Made by a program: the position numbers and the translations under genes
Shown: positions 33,401 through 42,200 of the stretch, one piece after another
Numbering within the stretch: the stretch's first letter is position 1
Layout of the letters: every line of letters starts with the position of its first letter
Notes under the pieces: model-generated
What the model saw: the letters and a program-made list of their open reading frames with translations, nothing else
Told to the model about the DNA's origin: nothing
Database searches by the model: none
From: Bacteroidaceae bacterium
GTDB lineage: Bacteria > Bacteroidota > Bacteroidia > Bacteroidales > Bacteroidaceae
Reading direction: 5' to 3'
DNA: 48,110 nucleotides
NCBI GenBank assembly: GCA_016280445.1
Contig: JAEEGS010000062.1
Location: 1-48,110, forward strand

Positions 33401-35043
33401 AGGCTCACACCTGTAGTATCACTCAGGAACTTGATGTCCAGTTTGAACTTTTCTCGCTGCACCGACTGGGCATTCAGGCTATACACGTTCTTCATCATCA
33501 AGTCCCAGTTGCCGATGCGTGGAGAGTTGCTCGTGTTCTTCAAGAGTTTGACATACAGCGCCTTGTCGTTGTCCTTCAGGTCGGAAGAGAATTCGCCCAC
33601 CTGGTAGGTCTGTCCGTTGTAAGTGTACTCATAAGCCACAGCCAACACCTGGTTGCTTTGGAGTGTGGATTTCAGGCTGATGTAGCCCAAGTGCTTGTTC
33701 AACGTGTATTCTGATGAAGTGAGCAAACGCGCATTCTCCACTTTCTCGTACTCGATGCCGCCCTTCATGACGGGGTCAAGCACAGAACTGGTTTGGTCGG
33801 AATAGCGCGCATTGCTGTAGGTGTTCACCATGTGGGAGTATTGCGTGTTGCTGGCATTGCTTGGGAAGGAGGTGCCGGATGATGCCCAGTTGCTGTTAGT
33901 AATCTTCTGACCTTCAGCCAAATCGACCAAACCGATGATGTTGCGTGTGTTTTCAGTTGAACCGCCCGTGTTGGTCACCCAGAGTTCAATTCTGTTGATG
34001 GTGATGCCACTGGTGATGTTAGGCAGGGTAGAACAAGCCTTGTCGTAGGTGTCGTGGAAGTAGTGCGCCAGGAAGAAGTGGCGGTTCTCGTCGTAGTCGT
34101 AGGCTTGAATTTCGAAAGTGGACAACTGGCTTCCGCCTTGGCTGCCGACGGTCTTTGACACGGATTTCTTCTGGCTGACGACTGTCTGCAATCTGAGACG
34201 ACCGAACTGAAGGTCGGCCATCACACCAAACAAGGCTTGAGAACCCTTGATGAGGCTGGAGTTGGTGGGGAACTCGATATGACCGCCTTCCAACTTCTTG
34301 ACAATCTCGTCCTCCTTGCCCTCGTAGGCGAGTTTCAGGTTCTTGGAGTCAAAATCGAAGGTGGCTTCGGTGTCGTAACTGATGTGGAAATCCATCTTGT
34401 CGCCCACCTTCGCATCGACGTTCACGTTGATTTTCTCGTCAAAATCAAAGGATTTGGTGGTGCGGTTGCGCTCCGACAGCGATGGGTTGTCGATAAATTT
34501 GTAGTTGTAGCCGAATTTGAGTTCTGCACTACCTCGTGTGCTGATTTGCACGCCGCCAGGACCGAAAATCTTTTCCGCAGGCCCCAAGTCGAAGTGCATG
34601 TTGGTGAAGTCAAACTTTTCCTTGCCCTTCGTGACAAACAGCGAGTCGTTTCTCACCTTGAAATAGTTGTTGAATGACTTCTGTTCCGACCACCTCATGT
34701 ACTCTTCAGGGGTCATCATCCAAGGTTGGCTCAAGAAGTTGTTGCCCAACTTGGTTCCCACCTTGTAATAGCCTGATTTTTCATCATATATGGCGGTGTC
34801 GGGCTTCAAGTTGTCGGGGTCTCGAAGATCCATCGGAAACTCTTCTCCATGCACGTCTTGGGGGTAATCCGTCTTCTTCACCTTGACGGTGTCGGCCGAT
34901 GCAACATCCTCGCTTGGCGCATCCTCTTTTTCAGACACAACAGCTACTGACGAGAACAAACGGCTATTGCTCACTTCTGCAATAGCACTTATGCTCGTCA
35001 TTACCAATAAGATATATAATATATTTCGAAGTGTCTGCTTCAA
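27490..35043 (-). CDS. sprA: T9SS outer-membrane translocon protein SprA (Sov)
   Basis: 2517 residues, the usual great length of SprA, which forms the 36-strand outer-membrane channel of the type IX secretion system and passes folded cargo bearing C-terminal signals. A signal-like hydrophobic start (residues 5-22) is present. Family marks include P-W-M-M-T-P-E-E-Y near 75, a long run of amphipathic strands throughout, G-S-A-E-L-K-F-G-Y-N-Y-K and C-terminal strand residues ending F-S-L-T-R. Two Lys/Asp/Asn-rich low-complexity stretches occur at about 1900-1930 and 2398-2428. The start codon is TTG (35043); the upstream ATG is followed at once by a stop. It serves the several T9SS-signal proteins in this window. 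No clear TAnnTTTG box precedes it. Confidence 0.95.
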   Translation of the reverse strand: MKQTLRNILYILLVMTSISAIAEVSNSRLFSSVAVVSEKEDAPSEDVASADTVKVKKTDYPQDVHGEEFPMDLRDPDNLKPDTAIYDEKSGYYKVGTKLGNNFLSQPWMMTPEEYMRWSEQKSFNNYFKVRNDSLFVTKGKEKFDFTNMHFDLGPAEKIFGPGGVQISTRGSAELKFGYNYKFIDNPSLSERNRTTKSFDFDEKINVNVDAKVGDKMDFHISYDTEATFDFDSKNLKLAYEGKEDEIVKKLEGGHIEFPTNSSLIKGSQALFGVMADLQFGRLRLQTVVSQKKSVSKTVGSQGGSQLSTFEIQAYDYDENRHFFLAHYFHDTYDKACSTLPNITSGITINRIELWVTNTGGSTENTRNIIGLVDLAEGQKITNSNWASSGTSFPSNASNTQYSHMVNTYSNARYSDQTSSVLDPVMKGGIEYEKVENARLLTSSEYTLNKHLGYISLKSTLQSNQVLAVAYEYTYNGQTYQVGEFSSDLKDNDKALYVKLLKNTSNSPRIGNWDLMMKNVYSLNAQSVQREKFKLDIKFLSDTTGVSLSYIPEDPFKQTTLLKMMNLDRLDNNEKTNPNGKFDFIEGYTIQASTGRIIFPVVEPFGDWLRQKLGNDALADKYCYDALYDSTKTTARQIAEKNKFTLTGEYKATNGSVIDLGSSYIPQHSVVVTAGGVTLTEGSDYTVDYRNGTVTIINQSILDAGTNVSVSLESQEDYSLMRKTMLGLNWEYDFSKNFNIGGTYLKVSEKPLTSKVAMGSEPLNNTLWGLHMNWKQNSQWLTNMLDKLPFLHLSAPSSISFTGEYAQLKAGTASGTQGNASYLDDFEATKMPIDVSNPKEWVLSSTPSHLEYGKLTNDVKYGYNRARLAWYNIDPLFTRRSSSLTPSHIKSDLDQLSNHYVREVYVREVYPNRDTNTGESNTLSILNLAYYPSERGPYNLDTDVDANAHLNDPQKRWGGMMRKLDTSDFETSNVQYIEFWMLDPFIYTKDDHRYGGDFYINLGDISEDVLKDGKKAYESGMPVNSASTYTETTWGRVPSEKSVIYSFSNESGARPRQDIGLNGLVDADERTFGIYSDYLNAMQGKVSAAAYDSIYNDPAGDDYHYFRGSDFDANHTSILDRYKFINSPEGNSPNTSESRESYSTAYKSTPDAEDVNSDYTMNEYENFYEYHVSLRPEDMQVGRNFIVDSRETSVGLRNGNKEQATWYLFRIPVDEYEGKEGSINDLSSIRFMRMYMTGFQEPIVVRLANLDLVRGEWRNYTQPLYTGTKPSVSGSIVPSAVNIEENNDKTPVNYVLPPGITRVLDPSQPQLSQENEQALALTVENLATGDARAVYKTMNMDFRSYKHLQMFIHANAMEGDNELQDNQMSVFMRLGSDYKNNYYEYEIPLKLTPAGHYDTYTAQGCKAVWPEENMLDIDFSVFTNLKHERNKAKATGDASYTQLYYAYDENKPNNKVSIIGNPSLGEVKTMMIGVRNNGRRTGSVEVWVNELRMQNYSDEGGWAAQGNLNVQLSDLGSINVTGHVETAGFGGLEEHVNERRKDNLYEWSITTQIELGKFFPEKWKMTLPLYYSYSWQKLSPKYNPFDSDMLLKDALNECATKAERDSLSSLTESIVKNKNFSLANWHSGVQSRKPMPYDPANFSFSYSYSQRYKTGETTVYENEENWKLNMSYNYSPKYKAWEPFKKLKGKSKWLDILKAQNLQWLPQSISFNTDLTRSYYEFQERDIDAGTKLPVVFSDQILWNRDLTVKWDIFKALKMSWTSSTHAEIEEPYTVVNKHLYPDEYSAWKDSVLRSLRSFGRPLTYRSTFTGSYQVPFNKIPIFDWVTADGSYNSNYNWTRGTELEDGTSLGHTISTQRTININGRLNFETLYKKWKFLADTEKRFSGSGNNGLGSRNSRTATTKTIKKKDGKDNKDEKNGKDDKKDDGKKTASTTKTRGFTKEVTLNDSTNVEVKHGQNSKRLSVRATTEKGRTYKLKYKKMDANTILVKNHDTIPVKIHVVAKKPLDDLTWYKTAQIFARGLMTVRNISISYRNTYALTLPGFRTEIGDAFGQKRQNGMLSPGLGFAFGTVDDSYINRAARNGWLMQNDSNITTPATTASMEDLQLKATLEPFKDFKIDLNASRTINKTKSIQFMYEGMPRTQSGSFSMTVISIGSAFESGGSINNNYHSKHFDKFLANLPVIQNRLEQKYANATYPKTAGTEWAGKAYDPMNGGVQLYSADVMVPAFLSTYCGKNALSAPLDIFPTLARLMPNWSVKYSGLIKLSPWLSDHFKSFNINHAYKSIYAVGAYNSYSNFMEYMGEWGFIKDVTTGNPVPSSMYNVSTVSINESFSPLIGVDMTFNSGMTAKLEYRKTRTLNLSMTSVALTENFSNDFVIGMGYKFKDLNLFGAKSIQSDEGRKSRKSKGKGKNNNNDKNSSSRTSARTRGVSHDLNLRADFSYRLQNALNRNIQTSVTTATGGATAYKLAIAADYTFSRLLTLSGFLDWQRNVPLVSQSSYPTTTADFGVSMKFSLTR

Positions 35044-35173
35044 GTTTCTACATCTATTGTGTGAGGAGTCAATCCTCTCTCTTACATATTTCTATCATCA
35101 TAAACGTAGAAATCCCCACATTATTGTATTTATAGGGCAGAAAATACAAGGCAGACTGTCAATTTGCTGCTGT

Positions 35174-37384
35174 TCAGAACTCAAAACCGAGGTTGAGATA
35201 GAGGTGTACCTTCTTGGTCTCGTTCGTATAGCCCATCGTGGCGCCTAACGGACCGACGACGGTGTTGTAGTAGTAGGCGAGTTGACCACCCAGCATCGTT
35301 TTGTGCTCGAACACATGCTTGAACGCCTCGTCATGTTGTGCTGCTGCCACCCGTAAGAGGATGAAATGGTTGGTGAAAAGTCGCTGCTGTCCCTGTATTT
35401 GCAGGGCGAGGAAGTGCCTGTCGGTATATTCGAGGTTGCCCACTCCCGCAAAGGGCATTTGCTGCTCCACGTAGTGTCCGAACCACTCCCCTCCGATGGT
35501 GTTGCCATAGATGACGGGAATATTCGCTCCGAAAAGGCATCTGCCATAGAGCAGAGGTTGCAAGGTAAACCGCTTGTTGAAGGGGATGGAGGTGCGCCAG
35601 TTGGCATTGATTTCGCTCACACCTGCCTTCTTGTTCATCTCGGCAAAGTTGTCGGTCACGTAGGCATATTCCATATTGAAACGTGAACCAATCGTAGGGA
35701 AGTTCCAGTTGTCCTCCGAGTTATACTTGACCATGGCGCGATAGCTGATATAGTGGTCGTTATCCAGTTTGATGGACTTGTTACCCGTGGTCAGGATGTT
35801 GCCAAGGAAGTGGATGTAGTCCCATCGGAGGGTGGTTTGCAGATTGAAGTTGCGCACGTTGAAGTTGAAAGGCGTCAGGTTCGTCTGGTGATGGTTGTAC
35901 TTGAAGCTGTGGTCTCGTTCACCTTCTTGGTAGATGTCCATATCGTTGTGGCGATAGACATAGGAGATGCTGGGTCGGGTGAAACTGCGTGGATGGAAGG
36001 TCAGTTCCCCCTTTCCCATGATGCGTTTACCCAGTCGGAGGGTCACATCCATGTCGATAGGGATAGCTGTCGAAAGCGGATGGTCGGCATTGACCTGCAG
36101 CGCCAAAATCTCTTCCGTGTCAAAGCGTCCACCCAGGTTCACTTGACTGGTCTTTTTGTTGCCAGCAGTGAAGTAGAGGATGTAGCCGTCACCCTCCTGA
36201 ATGGAACGGGTATCGACCGTCTGATAGAAGAGGTCCACACGCATGGAGGTGGCAATCTTCTCCTCCTGACGGGAGTCGATGCTGTCGTATCTGCTCAGAT
36301 GGAACTTTGAACGGATGAAGTGCTCATCGTGAGGTGTAACATTCTCAAAGACAAAGCCCTTGACCTTCACCTTCTCCGTCAGCACGGACGCACTTTTTGG
36401 GGTGAGGATGGTGGGTTTGAAATCGTCGCTGATACCGATTCTCCGTTTAAGGGCAATCAATTCATCCCAGTGTTTCATCGCTTCTTCCTCGCCTCGTCGG
36501 ATGAGTTCGTTGATGGCATTGTCGGTGAAGCTGGCAGCATTGTACCCCTCGGTGTTCACACGGATAGGCACATCGGTGATGGCCAAGTTCTCATCGTATT
36601 TGTTCTTACAGTTGACATCGATAATCTGGCTGAGGATGCTGATGGTGTGTCCCAGATCCTCACTCGTCTTGGGTGCACCCTGAACGGTCACACCAATGAT
36701 GATGTCGGCACCCATCTCACGGGCGATGTCGGCTGGGTAGTTGTTCCTCAAACCACCATCCACCAGCACCTTATCACCGATGCGTACAGGGGAGAAGGCA
36801 GCTGGAATCGCCATCGAGGCACGCATGGCCTGTGGCAAACGGCCTGCATGAAAATCATGTTCTGTATTGTCAATGATGTCGGTCGCCACACAGGCAAAGG
36901 GAATGGGAAGTGAGTCGAAATCCAACGAGTCTGTATACCCCAAACAGAGTTTCTGGAACAGCTGTGCGAGGTTCTGCCCTTTGATGATACCGCCATCGTT
37001 GCTGTTGCTCTTGCCCAACGTGAATCCTCGTGAGAATGCGTAGGTGTTCTGCTTCTCACGGTCACGCAGACTTTGCTGACTCATGTCCTCACGGTCGGAG
37101 AGGGTATAGTTCCAGTCGATGGTGCGCACCAACGAATCAAGGATGTTGGCATTGTACCCAATCGAATAGAGTCCACCCACGATGCTGCCCATGCTGGTGC
37201 CCGTGACAATATCCACAGGAATGCCCGCCCGTTCAATCACTTTCAGCGCTCCAATGTGCGCCATACCCTTGGCACCACCGCCACTCAGCACCACTGCCAC
37301 CTTCTTCCTTTTCGGTTCGGCATCTTGACACCACACAGTGGTCACCATCAAAAACGTAACAATCAGTAGTAATATCTTTTTCAT
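35174..37384 (-). CDS. Patatin-like phospholipase fused to an outer-membrane barrel
   Basis: 736 residues. Signal peptide 1-19. The patatin domain (about 27-320) shows the oxyanion loop G-G-G-A-K-G at 35-40, nucleophile Ser64 in G-T-S-M-G-S, and catalytic Asp209 in V-D-G-G-L-R-N-N-Y-P, so the Ser-Asp dyad is complete. About 325-385 resembles a POTRA-like linker (V-K-G-F-V-F-E-N-V-T). From about 385 to the end, amphipathic strands ending Y-L-N-L-G-F-E-F indicate a barrel of the BamA/TamA kind. This is the layout of PlpD-type (type Vd-like) proteins: a lipase domain exposed by its own barrel. It lies upstream of sprA on the same strand with a 130-bp gap. Confidence 0.9.
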   Translation of the reverse strand: MKKILLLIVTFLMVTTVWCQDAEPKRKKVAVVLSGGGAKGMAHIGALKVIERAGIPVDIVTGTSMGSIVGGLYSIGYNANILDSLVRTIDWNYTLSDREDMSQQSLRDREKQNTYAFSRGFTLGKSNSNDGGIIKGQNLAQLFQKLCLGYTDSLDFDSLPIPFACVATDIIDNTEHDFHAGRLPQAMRASMAIPAAFSPVRIGDKVLVDGGLRNNYPADIAREMGADIIIGVTVQGAPKTSEDLGHTISILSQIIDVNCKNKYDENLAITDVPIRVNTEGYNAASFTDNAINELIRRGEEEAMKHWDELIALKRRIGISDDFKPTILTPKSASVLTEKVKVKGFVFENVTPHDEHFIRSKFHLSRYDSIDSRQEEKIATSMRVDLFYQTVDTRSIQEGDGYILYFTAGNKKTSQVNLGGRFDTEEILALQVNADHPLSTAIPIDMDVTLRLGKRIMGKGELTFHPRSFTRPSISYVYRHNDMDIYQEGERDHSFKYNHHQTNLTPFNFNVRNFNLQTTLRWDYIHFLGNILTTGNKSIKLDNDHYISYRAMVKYNSEDNWNFPTIGSRFNMEYAYVTDNFAEMNKKAGVSEINANWRTSIPFNKRFTLQPLLYGRCLFGANIPVIYGNTIGGEWFGHYVEQQMPFAGVGNLEYTDRHFLALQIQGQQRLFTNHFILLRVAAAQHDEAFKHVFEHKTMLGGQLAYYYNTVVGPLGATMGYTNETKKVHLYLNLGFEF

Positions 37385-37407
37385 ACATCTCCCTTTTGTG
37401 AGTAACT

Positions 37408-37439
37408 TCGAGCGCAGCTCGATACGCTTCGCAAAGCGT
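37408..37439. repeat. Two adjacent small hairpins
   Basis: TCGAGC-GCA-GCTCGA (37408-37422) is followed directly by ACGCTT-CGCA-AAGCGT (37424-37439). Both are perfect 6-bp stems with short loops. They lie between the ATPase stop and the patatin start. Related words (GAGCGAAGCG) sit in the type 1 hairpin loops at 24054 and, less well, 4551. Confidence 0.7.
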
Positions 37440-37459
37440 TGTCGAATATCGTAGGATGA

Positions 37460-38755
37460 TCAGAGCAGCTTCCCTTGATCCAAGTTCAGCAGCCATTTCC
37501 AGCATGGAATAACCTCTATGGTGCCATGTTTATCAGTCAGCGTGCCTTCTTCGTCATAGGTGATGATGATGCGCCTACGGCAAGCATGCACATTTGGAAG
37601 TTTCTCCAATGGTTCTTTTTCCCGCTTCTCTGTCTCCGTATCGGCTATAGAATACGATACTTGTATGGCCAGTTCGTCCTCCGGCACATAGAAATCCACT
37701 TCAACATTGACATTGTAGTAGAAAACTCGTTCGTTGTCCTCGTCGTGTCCATACTTGCGGAACAAAGATAGGGCTACCATGTTTTCAAGCAAGATTGTGT
37801 CTGCACCCAACAGTTGCAATGTCAGCAAACCGTTGTCTATGAAGTAATATTTACAGATGCTTTCCCTGTCGCTGAACGATGACGCAAAATTCCTCAGACG
37901 AAGCAGCAACCACGCATCCTCGGAATAACTGATATAGTTTGATACCGTAGGAACGCTAATCTTACCCGACACGCTTGAAAGGATCTTCGATATGCGATTG
38001 TATGATACAGGCTGCATGACGCTTTCAGCCATTTTTTTAATCATCAACTGAAGCAGGCGTGGATTGGATATTCCGTTGCGCTGCACGATGTCACCAAGGT
38101 ATATCTTTTGGAAGACACTCGACAGATAGTTTCGCTTCACAGGCAGTTTGATAGACTCTGGCAAACCTCCCCAAGTAAAGTACTCACCATACGCCTTCAT
38201 AAACCGCGCCTTTGATTCTGTAGCCGTCAGAGCCAAGTCGTCATAGGCTACACCAATATAAGACAGGTATTCCTTAAAACTGAAGGGATATACTTCTACA
38301 GGCAAGTAGCGTCCGCCCAATGCAGACATGATCTCCTTCGACAGCATCTTAGCATTCGAGCCCGTAATGAATACGCTGTATTTCTTGTCTGCCAGGTTGC
38401 GGGCAAACTTCTGCCAGCCATCCACATTCTGGATTTCGTCAAGAAACAGCATGGGGCGTTTTCCGTACATCTCCTGATGGCACTCCAATATCAGATTGAA
38501 GTCATCGGCAGAAAAACCCTCCAGCCGGGTGTCCTCAAAGTCCAGATAGAGCATTTCGTCCCACCCCTTGCCGTCGGCCAGCAGCTGCCGCATCTTCTGG
38601 AAGAGGAGGAAAGATTTGCCGGAACGTCTGACTCCCACAAATATCATTAACGGAAAATTTTCGAGGTCATAATGACGAGGAAAGATGTCGTACTGTTCCA
38701 CATCCTTCTGGTTGTCAAGCATCACTTGCTTCAACGTATTTCTTGTTATGCTCAT
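37460..38755 (-). CDS. AAA_14 / DUF4143 ATPase
   Basis: 431 residues. Walker A G-V-R-R-S-G-K-S at 41-48; Y-L-D-F-E-D at 70-75; Walker B M-L-F-L-D-E-I-Q-N-V-D-G-W at 102-114; sensor-like F-I-T-G-S-N-A near 130. The C-terminal half (about 200-420) has the DUF4143 pattern: a winged helix (S-V-S-G-K-I-S-V-P-T-V-S-N-Y-I), Y-Y-F-I-D-N-G-L-L, E-N-M-V-A-L-S-L-F, and a nuclease-like V-D-F-Y-V-P ... A-I-Q-V-S-Y core (D-x-n-Q-V). Such proteins are widespread and of unknown role; the D...Q-V core resembles a restriction-endonuclease fold. It has its own promoter and no obvious partner. Confidence 0.85.
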   Translation of the reverse strand: MSITRNTLKQVMLDNQKDVEQYDIFPRHYDLENFPLMIFVGVRRSGKSFLLFQKMRQLLADGKGWDEMLYLDFEDTRLEGFSADDFNLILECHQEMYGKRPMLFLDEIQNVDGWQKFARNLADKKYSVFITGSNAKMLSKEIMSALGGRYLPVEVYPFSFKEYLSYIGVAYDDLALTATESKARFMKAYGEYFTWGGLPESIKLPVKRNYLSSVFQKIYLGDIVQRNGISNPRLLQLMIKKMAESVMQPVSYNRISKILSSVSGKISVPTVSNYISYSEDAWLLLRLRNFASSFSDRESICKYYFIDNGLLTLQLLGADTILLENMVALSLFRKYGHDEDNERVFYYNVNVEVDFYVPEDELAIQVSYSIADTETEKREKEPLEKLPNVHACRRRIIITYDEEGTLTDKHGTIEVIPCWKWLLNLDQGKLL

Positions 38756-38801
38756 CTGTCTAAAAGGCTTGTTTTATAAAACCGCATTTAACAAATCGCT
38801 G

Positions 38802-38833
38802 CAAAAGTATAAAATTTAATCTAACAAAACAAA
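38802..38833 (-). promoter_or_regulatory. Bacteroidetes promoter of the DUF4143 ATPase gene
   Basis: On the minus strand TTTG (38833-38830), 20 nt, TACTTTTG (38809-38802). The start codon follows 47 bp downstream. Confidence 0.8.
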
Positions 38834-38911
38834 CTCTTTACAGAATATTCCACTCTTTCACTAAACTTTTTGTGAATTCATTCTTCTTTCCCTCTCCTCA
38901 ATGAATAGCAA

Positions 38912-38919
38912 TACATTTG
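38912..38919 (+). promoter_or_regulatory. -7 box directly before the YoeB-like toxin gene
   Basis: TACATTTG ends only six bases before ATG 38926. Transcription from it would start at or within a few bases of the start codon, giving an almost leaderless mRNA. There is no matching TTTG at -33. Confidence 0.55.
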
Positions 38920-38925
38920 CAGTTT

Positions 38926-39204
38926 ATGAGCCGTTACATTGTCGAGATTAAGCCACAGGCTCAAGAATACCTTAAAGTGTTGAGCGAGAGTGATCCCAAA
39001 GCCTACAAAAAGGCTCTTGTACTCATTGCTGAACTTTACGACCATCCGCAGACAGGCACAGGAAAGCCAGAACAACTGAAGGGAAGCGGAGGCACATTGT
39101 GGAGTCGTCGCATCACCAAGAAACATCGTTTGATCTATGAGATTTTTGATACGATAGTTCATGTTGACGTGCTTTCTGCTTATGGACATTATGATGATAA
39201 ATAA
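38926..39204 (+). CDS. YoeB/RelE-family toxin (ribosome-dependent mRNase)
   Basis: 92 residues from ATG 38926; a TTG three codons earlier lies in the -7 box. The family pattern is clear: I-K-P-Q-A-Q-E near the start, P-Q-T-G-T-G-K-P-E-Q-L-K-G at 41-53, W-S-R-R-I at 59-63, H-R-L-I-Y at 67-71, and the ending S-A-Y-G-H-Y. Candidate active residues are Glu49, Arg62/68, His88 and Tyr89. These toxins cut mRNA on the ribosome and are normally held by an antitoxin encoded just upstream. No antitoxin gene fits in the 170 bp upstream, so this copy looks orphan. It faces the restriction gene tail-to-tail, 51 bp apart. Confidence 0.85.
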   Translation: MSRYIVEIKPQAQEYLKVLSESDPKAYKKALVLIAELYDHPQTGTGKPEQLKGSGGTLWSRRITKKHRLIYEIFDTIVHVDVLSAYGHYDDK

Positions 39205-39255
39205 GTTCGACAAGGAAAAAACTTCTATGCTTATTTCATCAAAATCTAGTCCTTT

Positions 39256-42200
39256 TTATTCCATTGGTTTTATCATCGACTCGATAAAAGCGATTTCTTC
39301 ATCTGACAAGTTGTATTTCTTGTAGAGTTCTTCGTCTGTCCAAGGTTTGGTGAAGTCTTGGAGGGGAACAAACATGAATTTGTCTGCTGACAAATCTTGC
39401 GAGGTTAATGTTGGAAGAATTAAGCCACGTACAAATTTCGTTTTGAGATACGTAAGGTAATTTACCGCTTCTTCAACATTCTCGAATACGCCACCAACAA
39501 GATAGCTTTGTGTACAGATCTCATTCGGCTTCAATATCTTCATTGTAGAGAACACTCTATACATTCCATTTCTATCTGGTGTTCCTGCATGTTCACAAGT
39601 AGCCTTTGAGAATATGACCTTATATAAGTCTATCCAATTCTTGTTTTTCTTCACTTCGCTCAGTTTTACATAAGTAATTCCCCCACTTGTATATAAAGCC
39701 ACATCTCCTTCTTCTCTTCGTTCTCTACCACGATATGTGGTGACGAAGCCAAAAGGAGTCTGAGGACTAATCTGTGACGACAAAGAAGGCTCATTCTGCT
39801 GTTTTATCTGCGATATTAACGAAAGCGCAGCATTTTGCCTAGTGAATATCTCATATTCATCCAATTTTCTTAAAAGGTTAGTCTCTTGAGCGTTTACTAT
39901 AGAATGGAAATCGCATAGTCCTGAATAATTTGTATCCCAAAGGAAGTAATTGATACCACCCGAAATATCAGCCGTCGGAAAGATGTCCTTGGCATCAATG
40001 AAGTCTTTAATGTAACGAATTCTACGATCCTTCAGCATGGTTTTTCTGAATTCTTCCAGTCCACGACCACCTGTAAACCACCTTGATGGAGAGATCATAG
40101 AGATATACATGGGTTTTAGCGCCTTTGAAATATTTATAAAGTGATTGTAGATGGGAATTCCATAATTGTCTTTCTTTTCTCCGACATTCACTTGATACGG
40201 TGGATTTCCCACTATTGCGTCTAATTTCATATTCTCATTATTATTGATTTTCCAGAAGTGCTTGCCGTCCTTGAAGGTATTGACAACGGCTGTTGGCTTC
40301 TTGGATATGTTCTTGATTAAGTCTTTATAATATTGTGCGTTCACTCTTGTGTTTCTGAATCCAGCAAGAGTGCGTTTGGTGATGCTTCTTGCCATAGGTG
40401 TCTTGCACACCACCAAGATGTTCTCTTCAATGGTGACATCCCACAGCATCATTGCCATATTATGATTCACATCACCATATTTCTCTTGGGTGGCTTTCAC
40501 TCTATTCCTGTATATATTATAGGCTACATACAGAGGATAGAGACCGCTCTTGGAATTGATTTCCAGCACGTGTGCATCTGTCTTGAACACATCAGTAGTT
40601 ACTTGTCCCCTGTCCACATAACGAGGCTCATTCAGCATCTGCTTAAACTCATCATCATAAAAACACCAGCCACCCAGACAGTCGCTCATGTGCATATTCA
40701 CCACTCGCCAAGGAGTCAAGACGGTTTCCTTGTCGGGATTGCGGAAAGTGTTGAAGATGGTGGCAAGTCGCTCAATACGTTCTTCAATGGTGAACTTGTC
40801 AGCAGCTCTTGCCATTTCCCTGATGCGTTTGCCTGCCTCACGGAACACGTCTGCCTCGTAATATTTCTTGAAGTTCTCAAAGTCATCCTTGGTCACACCC
40901 TTTGGCATGAACTCTTCCCAAGACACATCATCCACCAAGTTGGTGAAGTTGTCAATGGTCAGTTCCTCTTCCTCGTTCTTCAGTTCTGCACCATAGATAA
41001 GCAACGGCATTCTGATGCTGATGCCACGCAGGATGCTGATGGCTTCAGCCCTCTGTGTCTTTTTCTTTTTCAGCTCATCCAACCGTGCTTTCTCTTCTGG
41101 CGTGAGGTCTTTCTTCTTTTTCTTCTCCAGCTTTTCCTTCTCAGCATATTCCTCTTTGGTGAAACCTTGCTGGTTCACATCGATGTCGCCACTCTTTGCC
41201 ATCGCCTTGGTGGCACCAATCTTGCCCTTCAAGTGCTGGAAAGCAGCCAATTCCACATCCGTCAGTTTCAGCAGTTCGTCATTATAGAGCGCTCCATCCT
41301 CGAAGCCACATTGCACCACCTTCTCAATCTGTGCCTTCTTCAGCTGACCCATCATCGTCTTCACATCGTATGGCTTCATCTGGCTGCCCTCAATGGAGAT
41401 GATAGGACAGAAGTTCAGGAAGTCACCCAATATCTGCCTGTCTCCATCCGTCTGTTTGCCTGCCTTCGTCGATACCTTTGCCGCTTCCGCCAAGACTCGG
41501 AGTGTCCTGTCCGGCGCAAAGTCAAAGGCATAGCATTGCTCCTTCATGCGACCGTTGTGGCAGTAAGGTGTCTGTACACGGAAGATGGTCTGCATATATC
41601 CAGCCGCAGAAGTGCTGAACGAACCAGCCATCATGAACACGCCCGTCCAAGGCTTCACGCTCACGCCTGTGGTCAGTCGCCCACATGAGAGGGTGATGGT
41701 GTATGTTTCATCGGGATCTTCTCCAATAGCCTTTTCCACCATCTTCAATGCCTCAGCATTTTCCTCATCCTTGTCACCATCGCCAGCCACATTCACCACC
41801 TTGAACAAACCAAAAACAGCATGCGCCTGCAGTTTCGCACTAAGTGCCTTGGCTGCCTTCACGCCTGGCACCATCCAGAGTGTGTGCCTGAAGATGCGAC
41901 GGTATTCATCGTTGGAATAGGGGTAGAGACTGTCCTTGTTATCCCTGCACATCAAATCCAGAAACCGTTCCACATCCTTGTCATGAACAAAGCTGCCGTC
42001 ATCCTTGGTGCGGAAGAACTCACGGAAGTTGAAAGCCTTTTCGTCTTCCACAAACTCGCTCATCAGGTTGCCCAGGTCGTAGGTGTAGATATTGATGGCA
42101 GGAAGCGAAGCGTATGGATTGGGTTCGTAAGGATTATCCACAGCCCAAGCCTGTTTCGCCTTCTGCTCCATCACGTAATCCCAAGTGTAGATGTCCGCTT

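Noticed and set aside
40333-41688. 451-codon open frame opposite the restriction-like gene
   Set aside because: Antisense shadow; His/Leu/Cys-rich translation without motif or promoter.
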